Source of the DNA: Terana coerulea
Taxonomy: Eukaryota > Basidiomycota > Agaricomycetes > Polyporales > Phanerochaetaceae
Assembly (NCBI GenBank): GCA_024811115.1
Contig: JAKOGH010000703.1
Span: forward strand, 1 to 10,930
Length of the DNA stretch: 10,930 nucleotides
Direction of reading: 5' to 3'
A program made the position numbers and the translations under genes. Below the pieces are notes generated by a model. The model had not been told where the DNA came from. It searched no databases and was given only the letters and a program-made list of their open reading frames with translations. How positions within the stretch are numbered: the stretch's first letter is position 1; each line of letters opens with the position of its first letter. Below are positions 1 to 7,400 of the stretch, piece after piece.

Positions 1-1
1 T

Positions 2-226
2 GACTAGGTACTGCAGAAATCCAGGAATGTCGGCCAGCGATAAGCCCCAGTACGAAACCAGCATGACCAGAGGATTGGAAGGGAGAACAGCTGGGGATGA
101 AAAAGGTTGGGAAAACAGTTGGAGCGGCAGGCGAAGAGCGCCGAGATGAAAGGGAAGATGCGAGCGCGACAGCCTATCTGCAAAGAGACGAGGTTGCGTC
201 TGGCAGTCAAGGTGGTGTGCTGACAT
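2..226 (-). other. Possible 5' part of an unidentified coding region, open at the left edge
   Basis: A minus-strand frame opens with an ATG at 226-224 and stays open for 75 codons to the window edge. The peptide begins MSAHHLDCQTQPRLF and later reads NPLVMLVSYWGLSLADIPGF, with a hydrophobic stretch around residues 54-64. I recognise no family or motif. A second minus-strand frame over the same bases (249 down to 4) is also open but closes with a stop near the edge, so two overlapping frames compete and neither is proven. A CTCTTTGCAG sequence on the minus strand just before base 180 could be a splice acceptor, in which case the coding start would lie elsewhere. This could be the 5' end of a divergent neighbour gene or a chance open frame. 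Confidence 0.2.
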
Positions 227-615
227 CCTAGAAACAGCATTGTCAGCACGGTGTGTCAGTTACATCAGGTAGAGATTCACCTAAAAATGGGATCCACACG
301 CGCTGATTCCGCGAGTGAGTCGAAGGGCCCAGCTACGCTAAGAGGAACCATGGTACGCGCAAAAGTAGCGTAGAGCACGCATTCCACACGATTGACCGGG
401 GACCTCAGTCGTCGGGTCTATCTTCGTTTCAGGTGACATGCGCAGCCAAAGTGACCGTTTCACCTTTGAACGTGGCACCTTTCGTAGCCATCTGGAGCAC
501 AGTAAGGTCACAAACTTCCGTGCTGGGTCTTTGACGTGACGGCCTGGTTCCGCCCACGCCGCTGAGGCGGCTGAGCTATGCCAATGGATAAGCCATTTCG
601 TCCTTGGCTGATCCA

Positions 616-640
616 CTGAAGAAGACTGTACCTTCTTCAG
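616..640. repeat. Perfect 9-bp inverted repeat (hairpin)
   Basis: CTGAAGAAG at 616-624 is exactly the reverse complement of CTTCTTCAG at 632-640, around the 7-nt spacer ACTGTAC. The arms do not extend further. The hairpin lies about 450 bases before the BTB start codon. There is no poly-T tract after it, so nothing marks it as a terminator. It could be a protein-binding palindrome or a small structured RNA element; no function can be assigned. Confidence 0.5.
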
Positions 641-736
641 GACCGTTGTGCCGAGCTCGACTGCATGGAGTGGTGCTTATTGAGAGAGATGTTTTCCGGC
701 ACTTAACCTAGTCTGCAGTCGCAGCCAGTCAGTGAC

Positions 737-785
737 GCTCAGCGCTCAGCGCGGCACCGCTCGCCGTACTCGGCAACACTCGGCA
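737..785. repeat. Short tandem and direct repeats
   Basis: GCTCAGC is repeated head to tail at 737-743 and 744-750. ACTCGGCA occurs at 768-775 and again at 778-785, a 10-bp period. These are small, probably replication-slippage products in GC-rich upstream DNA. Paired factor-binding sites are possible but unsupported. Confidence 0.4.
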
Positions 786-1090
786 CAAGCTCGCTGATGT
801 TTGAAAGGCCTGTAAGCGCTTTTGTTTTTATTTTCCTTCCGCAACCGTCAACGCGCCACCAAACCACACAGACCGACACGCACTCCTAATTCCTGGCTCA
901 ACTCCCTATACTTGAGCAGCTCCAGACGACATACGCTCGACCAGCTATATTCGCCCTGTCGGCTACACATAACTTTTCGTTACCCTACGCATCTGGCTCT
1001 CAGCTTTTGCCTACAGTTGCGACTCAACCCGATTTCTGGCACCGGCACATACTCTGGAACGCAACCCATCCCACTACGTAACACGCCAAT

Positions 1091-2111
1091 ATGCGCTCTG
1101 ATCAAAACGCTCTAGTCCAATGCTCTGAGCTGTGGTTCGACGATGCCTCACTGGTTCTTCAGGCCGAGCAAACTGTCTTTCGTGTTCATTCCAGCCGTCT
1201 GAAGGCGCAGTCTACAGTTTTCAAGGACCTCCTAGACCTTCCTGCCAACTTCCCCGAAGCGATGTATGACGGTCTTCCTCTAGTGGTTCTTCAAGGCGAT
1301 ATGGCCCCGGACGTTCACAGATTTCTTGACTGGCTATACAACGTCACAAACAAGCGGTACGTAAACCGTATTCATGCGCTCGTGTGCAGAGCTGACCTTT
1401 TCGCAGCGCTTGTCGGCTGTTTGAAGACGATTTGGCTCTATCGACCTATACCCTGAAGTTCGCGAGCAAGTACGGTATCAGCAGCCTTAGACGCCATGCT
1501 TTAACTGCCCTTTTGAAATGGTTCCCCATCAACCCCTCCCTCGCAATTGTCTCTATCCACAACAACGGACGCGAAGAGCTTCGTGACCCATCGGTCACTC
1601 TCGCGAATGTCGTCACCCTTGCCAACGCTGCCGACGCCTTCGCACCGTTTCTGCTGCCCCTCTGCCTTCTCCTTCTCTGCGTTGTTCATCCAATCGCCAC
1701 TGAAGATGGAACAGCCCCAGTTCTCCCTCCAGGTCTAGCTCTCTCCTGAGGTCGCTCGTTGTTTGCGACTAGGCAAGACGGTTCTTGAGCAGCACGCCCG
1801 AGCTCTCGTCTTCTCCGAAATCAAGTCAGACGGATGCCCCGGAATGACGCTCGGTGTACCAAGGACATGAATTCATCCTGGACATGCTTCAAGAATCTTG
1901 CTTTGTGAATCCCTTGCAATACTTCGAAGAACAGACTTATCGTCGTTTCTGCAAGGCGTGTCGGGTGAAGGTTAAGAAGACCATTAAGAGAGGGCGCATC
2001 ACAGTATGGAACGACCTTCCCGGATGTTTTGGATTGCTGGAGTGGAAGGTCCTATGCAAACAACTCAGATTGGACGAAGGCGAAAGCAATGGTGTGTCCG
2101 TCTGGCTCTGA
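1091..2111 (+). pseudogene. BTB/POZ domain protein gene, frame-disrupted
   Basis: The ATG at 1091 is the first start after an in-frame TAA (1079-1081) and has A at -3. Exon 1 encodes a BTB/POZ domain: LWFDDASLVLQAEQTVFRVH at residues 14-33, then a strand/helix pattern through HRFLDWLY. BTB domains mediate dimerisation and often act as Cullin-3 adaptors, but the partner here is unknown. After an intron (1357-1406) exon 2 continues as RLFEDDLALSTYTLKFASKY and ISSLRRHALTALLKWFP. The frame then shifts near a CCCC run (1657-1660) to a frame reading LLPSAFSFSALF, meets a TAG at 1736-1738, resumes as LSPEVARCLRLGKTVLEQ, shifts again near 1850, and ends with YRRFCKACRVKVKKT and GRITVWNDLPGCFGLLEW, the usual C-terminal pattern of this basidiomycete family. 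The order of family blocks across three frames suggests one gene with about two indels and one nonsense codon. Sequencing error is an alternative to true decay. Confidence 0.75.
1357..1406 (+). other. Spliceosomal intron in the BTB gene
   Basis: A strong fungal donor, GTACGT, at 1357-1362 and a TTTTCGCAG acceptor ending at 1406 bound a 50-bp intron, the usual size in Agaricomycetes. Splicing joins codon CG|C (Arg) and restores the BTB family frame (NVTNKR then ACRLFEDDLAL). The alternative donor at 1361 leads to a stop within a few codons, so 1357 is preferred. Confidence 0.7.
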
Positions 2112-3098
2112 GCGATATCACGCAAAAAGCTTATATTTTGGTGCTCACTCAGGTGCTAGGTTTCGACACTGAAGCGAAAGCAAATTTGAAAGCTCCGGTT
2201 TGACCTCTGGTGATTTCACGGTGGCAACAGTGAGCTCAGCCGAGGGCAGCGTGGACGGATAAGGACAGCTCAAGCGTAGTATGTAGGATTTCGTCAATGG
2301 ATACCCCCTTCTGTAAGCTCTTCTCGCGTGAATGACTCTAGTTCGGTCTTCTTCTTGCAATATAAGTGCACTATTTGTGCTCCCTAGACCTTTCACCCAT
2401 GTCCACCTGTGTCTACCCGTTGCAATCTGCAGCGATTGCTCGGGTGTTTAGTCTCATGATGGACCGCACGGTAGGAATCGCTTCAGACGCGACACTTTCA
2501 ACAATGTACCGCAGTACTTACGGCTTGTATGCTTGCATGGAGTAGAAGGCGATTATGTATCAGCCTTCGAAATTTCGGCGAGTCTGGGCTACCTCAACGA
2601 AGGTCTTTTCACTGACTCCGCCTCGCAAACGACTGCTCGCGAGAACGGCTGGCGTAGAGTCCGATCGAGCGGCTTTACTTGTTTTCGACTGACACGCTTA
2701 GAGCAAGGTATAACGTTCAAGTCCGGCAAAGCATACACGGACAAGGACCTTGCGTTCGGACGCTGAAATCTGCCATGTTGATTGTAAGGAGCTGTTTTGT
2801 TCGCGCAGACGCGAACAGTAACCGAGTTTCTGATGGCCTCACTGGGAGATACATTAAGGCCTCGGAGCGTCCTGTAGCGGCAGCAACAAGCTGTTAGTGG
2901 TATGTATATGGCACTTCTGGCGCATGTCACTAGCTCATTCAATTCTGCAGAGCTGCGAGATGTGAGTGAGAAGCAGACAAAGAAGGGACGGCGTTGACTC
3001 GACGAACATCTCGTTTACGTCACTGCTTCGAACACATACAGGAAGCCGGAGGAGAGGGAGTCACTCGACGTCAACGCTATAGTATAAACTCTTGAAGT
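2112..3098. other. Unexplained region between the BTB gene and the retrotransposon
   Basis: Several short open frames exist on both strands (for example 2533-2766 plus and 2589-2942 minus), but they overlap each other and contain no motif I recognise. No introns, RNA genes or long repeats were found. The first part presumably holds the 3' untranslated region of the BTB gene. The region ends directly at the LTR boundary with GAAGT (3094-3098). Confidence 0.4.
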
Positions 3099-3414
3099 TG
3101 TCAACAACAACTAGTACAACTGTACCAGGTGCGACGCTCTCAACTGGGGACGGAAATAGTGGTGCAGTCTCCGAGTAACTAGCTGGGGAACAGACCAGCT
3201 CGAGACTGGCTTTCTGTTGCAGACGGTAGCTACTTATACAGTGTAGTCCTAAACTGTACAGTACCACCCAGTATCCTCGTGTATGTACTAGAGTGGTCCA
3301 GAACAATAGAGAAACATACGGAAACCACGAGTATCGATGAGAGAACAATAGATAGGGGTGAAGACAACCCGGAAATGAAAAGAATACCCTAGAGACGCCC
3401 AGAAGTTCATGACA
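3099..3414 (-). repeat. 3' long terminal repeat
   Basis: This 316-bp repeat begins TGTCA and ends TGACA, a 5-bp perfect inverted terminal repeat with canonical TG...CA ends. Its match to bases 9758-10073 stops exactly at both boundaries. By eye the two copies differ by about 10 substitutions and 6 small indels, roughly 95% identity. On the minus strand it carries TATAAGTA (3238 down to 3231), and 31 nt downstream of the first T begins the self-primer sequence AGTCTCGAGCT (3207 down to 3197). That defines a likely U3/R boundary at 3207. This copy keeps the exact 11-nt complement of the primer site. Confidence 0.95.
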
Positions 3415-3417
3415 TAA

Positions 3418-3424
3418 CCCCTCT
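3418..3424 (-). promoter_or_regulatory. Polypurine tract for plus-strand priming
   Basis: On the minus strand the sequence just before the 3' LTR reads AGAGGGG, followed by TTA and then the LTR start TGTCATG. A short purine run at this place is where plus-strand DNA synthesis of LTR elements is primed. The 7-nt run and the 3-nt gap to the LTR are slightly unusual, so the exact cleavage site is uncertain. Confidence 0.6.
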
Positions 3425-3427
3425 AAG

Positions 3428-3445
3428 GATCACGTCCGCGTGATC
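3428..3445. repeat. Hairpin next to the polypurine tract
   Basis: GATCACG (3428-3434) and CGTGATC (3439-3445) are exact reverse complements around a TCCG tetraloop. The hairpin starts 3 bases from the polypurine tract, inside the 3' untranslated part of the element. It could structure the RNA near the plus-strand primer, but a 7-bp palindrome can occur by chance. Confidence 0.4.
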
Positions 3446-3561
3446 TATAGAACTCGGCGTCTCGATCTGTACGACCTATTTCCCAATTGTAGAGCCTGGA
3501 ACCGATATGTCCGATGAATTGATTGACGTTAGGCCGGAACGCGATGGGGGAATTCGAATAG

Positions 3562-3828
3562 TCAACGGACGAGGGGCGCCTGGTACGCGTTGTAGAAAGC
3601 ATCGATGAGATCTTGACAGTGGGTGAGGTTGGATCGCGGTTCCCATGTGTACTTGCGCGGACCGGTTTCGTGCTTCCATAGAACCTTGTATTTGAGAATT
3701 CCCTTGTCTAGCTTAGCGTCCAGGATCTCTTCGACCTCATGTTCTTCTTGTCCATCAATTAGATCGGGTATTTCGGGTTCACGTGCCTGGGATTCGAAGG
3801 AGGGCTCTCGGAACGGTGAGAGCCACAT
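3562..3828 (-). pseudogene. pol: Integrase C-terminal chromodomain (Pol terminus)
   Basis: This 88-codon open segment ends at a TGA and forms the terminus of Pol. Integrase tail sequence (MWLSPFREPSFESQ) leads into a chromodomain at about residues 29-80: EHEVEEILDAKLDKG, then LKYKVLWKHE, then TWEPRSNL and CQDLIDAFY. These match the three strands and C-terminal helix of HP1-like chromodomains. In chromoviruses this domain directs integration to marked chromatin. Compared with HP1, the first and third positions of the aromatic methyl-lysine cage are His30 and Glu54; only Trp51 remains. That resembles the group II chromodomains of retrotransposons, which do not read H3K9 methylation in the HP1 way. 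The frame seems to continue upstream to about 3893, where another break separates it from the GPF module. The segment itself is intact. Confidence 0.85.
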
Positions 3829-4222
3829 CTCATTGACCGTGGGATAGATCTTTCTCCATGCTTTGGGAAGTTCAAGCTCGTAAGCGGAGGCGCCGTGTTT
3901 TGTTTAACTTTAAACGGGCCGTAGCGCTTGTTGTCGAGCTTCTTCATCGGTCGATCGGTTGTGATGTTGGTCCCTTCAAGCCATACCAGGTCTCCGGCTT
4001 GTATTCACGTGTCTTCCCTTTCCGTCGATCATGGAAGCGCTTCATCGTCTCCTGTGCTAATCCGATGGCTGCCTGTGTTTCCTCGTACTGATTTCATCCG
4101 ATCTACAAAGTCTCTCACGGTTTCCTTCTTACTCCGGTAGGGTTCGTTTCGGAGTTAGGGTGATAGCCTTTGTTGACGAAGAATGGAGTTTGTTCGGTGG
4201 AGCTGTTGGCTTTGTTGTTGTA
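3829..4222 (-). pseudogene. pol: Integrase C-terminal region with GPF module, frameshifted
   Basis: The minus strand continues integrase through several frames. After the stop that follows DWAEWLPLA comes YNNKANSSTEQTPFFVNKGY, then RDFVDRM, then a stretch compatible with the linker helix, and finally KKLDNKRYGPFKVK, open over 3947-3759. GPF (codons at 3920-3912) is the GPY/F module of Ty3/gypsy integrases, an SH3-like fold involved in multimerisation and DNA binding. The frame changes again soon after GPFKVK to reach the chromodomain segment. No single frame spans this region, so at least three breaks separate recognisable parts. The match to family order is clear; exact break positions need comparison with related copies. 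Confidence 0.7.
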
Positions 4223-4698
4223 CTATGCGAGGGGTAGCCATTCAGCCCAATCAGGATTGTCGGTAGTTGATGAAAAGTCGAAGGTACTGTTCGACTTCAG
4301 CGTTAATCCGTTCCGTCGACCGTCGGTCTGCGGATGATAGGCCGTGGATGCGTTGGCTTCGATTCCCAGAGACTTATAGAGTTCAGATATGTACTCGTTC
4401 TTGAACTCTGCCCTTCGATCGCTAACAATCTTCCGCGAATGCCGTGATGGGCAGACAACATGGTCACGCAGGATTTTGCTCCATCCTTGCGCGTTGAGCT
4501 CGATGGTGGAGGGATGCAGATTATCTGTTTGGAGAACATACAGACAATCACAATGATAGCATCGAATCCTAGCGACGGAGGGAGTGGACCAATTTTGTCG
4601 ACAGAGATGATCTCCCAGGGTCGAGAGGCAATCTCGTTCGGGTGAAGCGGGCCGAGTTTGGATCCGGTGTGAACCTTGGTCTTCGACAGTCGACACAT
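4223..4698 (-). pseudogene. pol: Integrase catalytic core, D,D35,E split across frames
   Basis: Strand transfer of the cDNA into the host genome is catalysed by this domain. The frame running 4698-4303 carries the start: GSKLGPLHPNEIASRPWEII, then SVDKIGPLPPSLGFDAIIV, with the first catalytic Asp at 4599-4597. Near 4437 the coherent sequence moves to another frame: RKIVSDRRAEFKNEYISELY with the second Asp at 4420-4418, then STAYHPQTDG. The catalytic Glu (GAA, 4313-4311, in the context TER) sits in the third frame, as does INAEVEQYLRLFINYRQ. The frame then returns to read DWAEWLPLA before a TAG at about 4225-4223. All three acidic residues are encoded and the D-to-E spacing fits 35, but no uninterrupted protein joins them. 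Confidence 0.8.
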
Positions 4699-5686
4699 CC
4701 TCGACGTACTTCCTAATGTCTCCGCGAATGCGTGGCCACCAGTAGTTGCGCGTGATCAACTCGTGGGTCTTGTGTTGGCCGGATGTCCGATGAGGTACGA
4801 AGTCGTGGTGATGCTTGATGATCTGTTCGCGAAGTTTCCGGTGTACGGGGGCGTAGATCCGATCTTTCCAAGTAACCAATCCTTCTTCATCTTCCTTCCA
4901 GTCCGTCTCCTTCTTTGCTAGCGCTATCGTAACTACTTTGTCCTTATTGGCTTTGTGCTTTTTAATATCTACGAGCCATTCCGTGGCTGGTCCGTCAAGC
5001 ATGTGCTGATCTATGCTACGTAGAGATAGTTCGCGAAAGTGTTCTGGTTTTAATACTACAATGTCTGCGTTATCGTCCTTTCCATTCTCATATCCAGCCT
5101 GTCGTGAGAGTCCATCTGCCTTTCCGTTGGTCCGACCGGGTTTGTGCTGAAGCAGGAAGTGATACTCGGCAAGTTCGGCACACCAGCGTGCTTGCCGTCG
5201 GTTCAGCTTCTGCGGCTTCCGGAAGTACTCCAAGTTCTTGTGATCTGTCCAGATCTCGAAGTCCTGCCGAGCGCCCATTAGGTACTGGCGCCATTCGTCA
5301 AGTGCCGACATGATAGACATGAGTTCCTTATCGTAGATCTCGTAGTTGCGCTCGGTGGCTGTGAACGCTTTAGAGAGGAATGCGACAGGCTTCCATTTGC
5401 CATCCTGGTGTTGCTCGAGGGTTGCACCGTAGGCCGAAGTCCGAGCGTCGCATTCAATTCGGAACTTGTCCTCGTCCGTGGGCATTGCTAGGACTGGGGC
5501 GGAACAGATGCGGTTCTTGAGTTCTTCGAAGGCTTCGGCTTGCTCGGGGTTCCATACGAATGTGGCATTGCCGGTGAGGAGGTGAGCGGCTTCGCGATCT
5601 TGCCGAAGTCTTTGATGAATCGCCGGTAGAAGTTGGTAAAGCCGAGGAACGCCTGAATGTCCCGCTTGCGCGTGGGCTTCGGCCAT
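4699..5686 (-). pseudogene. pol: RNase H domain and integrase zinc-binding N-terminus
   Basis: This is the longest coherent part of Pol, about 330 codons. After RT connection sequence (HLLTGNATFVWNPEQAEAFE) comes RNase H, which degrades the RNA of the RNA/DNA hybrid. Its acidic residues are present: Asp80 in FRIECDA, Glu121 in YDKELMSI, Asp148 in IWTDHKNL and Asp191 in NGKADGLSR. A linker follows, then the integrase N-terminus (KHHHDFVPHRTSGQHKTHEL, ITRNYWWPRIRGDIRKYVED). The usual GHPG context of the zinc-binding His is altered here, apparently by compensating indels. The CxxC half of the zinc finger lies past a frameshift near 4699 (CVDC is read in a different frame). Before about 5587 this frame is out of register with RT, so the first 35 or so codons of the open stretch are not real. 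Confidence 0.85.
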
Positions 5687-5985
5687 TTCTTGACGCCTTC
5701 TACTTTGACTGGATCCATCTGGACTTGTCCTTCGGAGATGATCATGCCGAGGTATTCGATCTCAAGCCGTTCGAATTCGCACTTCTCTGCCTTGAGGTAC
5801 AACCGGTGTTCTCGCATTACGTCCAGAACTCGTTGCACAATGCGGCGATGTTCTTCCAAATCCTTAGTATAGATCATGATGTCGTCGATGTAGACCATCA
5901 CGTGTCCTTCCTGGATCAGATCTCGGAAGATGTCGTTCATCATTGTCTGGAACGTGGCTGGCGAATTGGTGAGACCGAAGAGCAT
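5488..5985 (-). pseudogene. pol: Reverse transcriptase palm and thumb with YIDD
   Basis: This open segment encodes the C-terminal half of reverse transcriptase. MLFGLTNSPATFQTMMNDIF is the motif B region, VYIDDIMIYT holds the catalytic YIDD box (codons at 5892-5881), and LYLKAEKCEFERLEIEYLG with IISEGQVQMDPVKVEGVKKW cover the following motifs. DIQAFLGFTNFYRRFIKDFG is the conserved connection to the tether. The last coherent residues are KIAKPLT near 5587; a frameshift then moves the protein into the RNase H frame, so the tail read in this frame to 5488 is a shadow. At the other end a TAG (5990-5988), next to a run of five Gs where four would keep the family frame, cuts this part from the N-terminal half. 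Confidence 0.88.
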
Positions 5986-6524
5986 GACTAGGGGGTTCCG
6001 AAGAGTCCGCGGTTTGTGATGAACGCCGCTTTCTCTTCATCGCCTTCCTTGATCCGAATGTTGTTGTAGCCCCATCTGACTAACTTCGTGAAGTACTTGG
6101 ACCCTTTCAGCTTGTCTACCAGTTCCTGGATCAAAGGAAGTGGGTAACGATTTTGATGGTTAAATCGTTAAGCTTGCGGTAGTCCTGTACAGGTCGAAGC
6201 GAGCCATCCTTCTTCTTGACAAAGAAGAACGGAGCTGCCCAGGGTGACTTAGAAGGGCGGATACGTCCGGATCGAAGGTTCTCTTCTAAGAAGTCTGTCT
6301 AGCGCTTTCTGTTCATCTAGCGTGTGAGGGTACGATTTTCCTCCCACTGGCGTAGCGCCTGGCGTTAGCTCAATTCGCGTGTCCCACGGGCGTCGTTCTG
6401 GTAGTGAATCGAAGTTTTCTTTAGCAAAGACGTCCTTGTACTCGTGATAGTACTCAGGGACGAGTTCCTCGAAAGGTTTCTTTGCTTTCTTTGCATTTTC
6501 TTCGATTGCCAGATCCATAGCCAT
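5986..6524 (-). pseudogene. pol: Reverse transcriptase N-terminal part, frameshifted and lacking the motif A aspartate
   Basis: The segment opens with ELVPEYYHEYKDVFAKENFD, LPERRPWDTRIELTPGATPV and [17 protein letters not shown], the standard region between protease and RT. A frameshift near 6290 leads to [19 protein letters not shown], then [16 protein letters not shown], then another break in a short A run before [16 protein letters not shown]. Motif A reads [15 protein letters not shown]. The family pattern has Asp between Leu and Val here, so the codon for the first catalytic Asp is missing by an in-frame 3-nt deletion near 6080. RT needs this Asp to bind metal, so this copy would be inactive even if every frameshift were a sequencing artefact. 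Confidence 0.8.
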
Positions 6525-7207
6525 ATTGGTTTTAGCGCGGATGTGAGCGCCGCCTGTTGCGACGTAGCGCTGCCAGTCGAAAACGAAGATTGTTCCTCCT
6601 CAAGATGAGCCTCCGGATCATTCAGGATTTCGTGTTCGTCATCCTCAATGCCAATTAGGCGTTGTACATAATCACAAGTGGCTGGACATCTATCGAACTG
6701 GAGTGTGCGATCTTTCCAGTTGATTGATGGGTTGTGTAATTCCAACCACTCATAACCGAGGAAAATGGAAGTATTTCCAAGGTTGGTGACAGCGAATGAC
6801 ATTCGTTCCACGTGATCCTGAATCTTAACTCTGAGATCGACACATTCTGTGACGGACCTCCGACATTATGACTGCCGTCGGCGTTGTATACGGAATTGGA
6901 ACAGGCAATTTGGTTGTTGCAATGCCATGTTCTGTACAAATGTCTGATCAATCGAAGATCCAGTGCATCCGAGTCTAGAGAGCTTTTACGAAAAGGATTC
7001 AGAGGTGTCCGATGTAGTGACGATCATTGGGACATCAATCTGATTGCCTTTTCGGCCTCGGATGTATCTCGGGCGGCTTTTTAATTCTGAAAGGTATATA
7101 GTTGCTTCGTCTGTGACATAGAAGCAATATTTTGGGCGCTTGCTAGCGTGGCATCTACGACGCTTTGCATGCACATCCTTCCAGAATCTTAACAGCCGCT
7201 TCGGCAT
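6525..7207 (-). pseudogene. pol: Retropepsin-like aspartic protease, active site frameshifted
   Basis: The protease matures the Gag-Pol polyprotein. Upstream sequence reads GNQIDVPMIVTTSDTSESFS, the usual lead-in strand. The active-site triad follows: codons for Asp-Ser lie at 6975-6970, but the next Gly codon has lost one G, so the DSG triad and the following CTGSSIDQTFVQNM-like stretch fall in different frames. Then come NSVYNADGSHNVGG (third frame) and MERMSFAVTNLGNTSIFLGY with EWLELHNPSINWKDRTLQFD (6811 onward), containing the hydrophobic-hydrophobic-Gly signature near the end of retropepsins. Further coding DNA to 6525 is a linker rich in Glu, with AHLEEEQSSFSTGSATSQQA read in frame. At least three breaks are present. 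Gag and protease appear to belong to one polyprotein, as in many fungal chromoviruses, but the broken frames prevent proof. Confidence 0.75.
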
Positions 7208-7400
7208 CGTACGTGGTCCACTGATGGATCACGCCGGAGTCCACGGGACTTCTCTCCCATTTGGGTTTTGGCACAGGTTCTTTCTCTACTATCGGTGCAG
7301 ACGTGTTTTCTGGTAATGAACGGGAATTAAGCACGGTGTTGAACTGCCGCGCTGCTCGGCAGACGCCTTCAGAATAACATTGCGATGATTGGTCTAACAC
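7208..7400 (-). pseudogene. Gag-protease linker fragment
   Basis: An open stretch continuing to 7155 contains VLNSRSLPENTSAPIVEKEP and VPKPKWERSPVDSGVIHQWT on the minus strand. Its position between the Gag nucleocapsid and the protease, and its low-complexity Pro/Glu/Lys composition, fit a polyprotein linker. I recognise no domain. It overlaps the end of the Gag frame by about 30 bases in a different register, which suggests one more frameshift near 7380. Confidence 0.5.

Larger units (their letters stand above)
250..1090. other. Noncoding region upstream of the BTB gene
   Basis: No convincing gene is visible. The region holds a perfect hairpin (616-640), short tandem repeats (737-785) and, from about 810 to 1090, a strand-biased stretch rich in C and T on the plus strand, such as is common in the promoters and 5' leaders of fungal genes. 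A TATA-like CTATAT lies at 945-950, but it is too weak to call a promoter. An in-frame TAA at 1079-1081 closes the BTB reading frame upstream of its ATG. No tRNA A-box/B-box pair was found. Confidence 0.4.

Noticed and set aside
822..1115. 97-codon open frame on the plus strand before the BTB gene
   Set aside because: It lies in a C/T-rich leader that disfavours stops, overlaps the BTB start in another frame, and has a low-complexity Ser/Thr/Arg/Pro composition with no motif.
1681..1738. A second intron in the BTB gene (GTTGTT...CTAG, 58 bp)
   Set aside because: It would join frames, but the donor is weak, and the skipped stretch resembles family coding sequence (LPSAF... block) in the adjacent frame. 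A frameshift at CCCC plus a TAG explains it better. RNA data could reverse this.
2715..2724. tRNA B-box-like GTTCAAGTCC
   Set aside because: The flanking bases do not form a T-stem, and no A-box, anticodon arm or acceptor stem is found around it.
2533..2942. Overlapping open frames on both strands (2533-2766 plus, 2589-2942 minus)
   Set aside because: They are antisense to each other, have no recognisable motif, no splice signals and no continuation beyond their ends.
4460..5313. Plus-strand open frames opposite integrase and RNase H
   Set aside because: They mirror the conserved minus-strand pol coding sequence and have no independent support.
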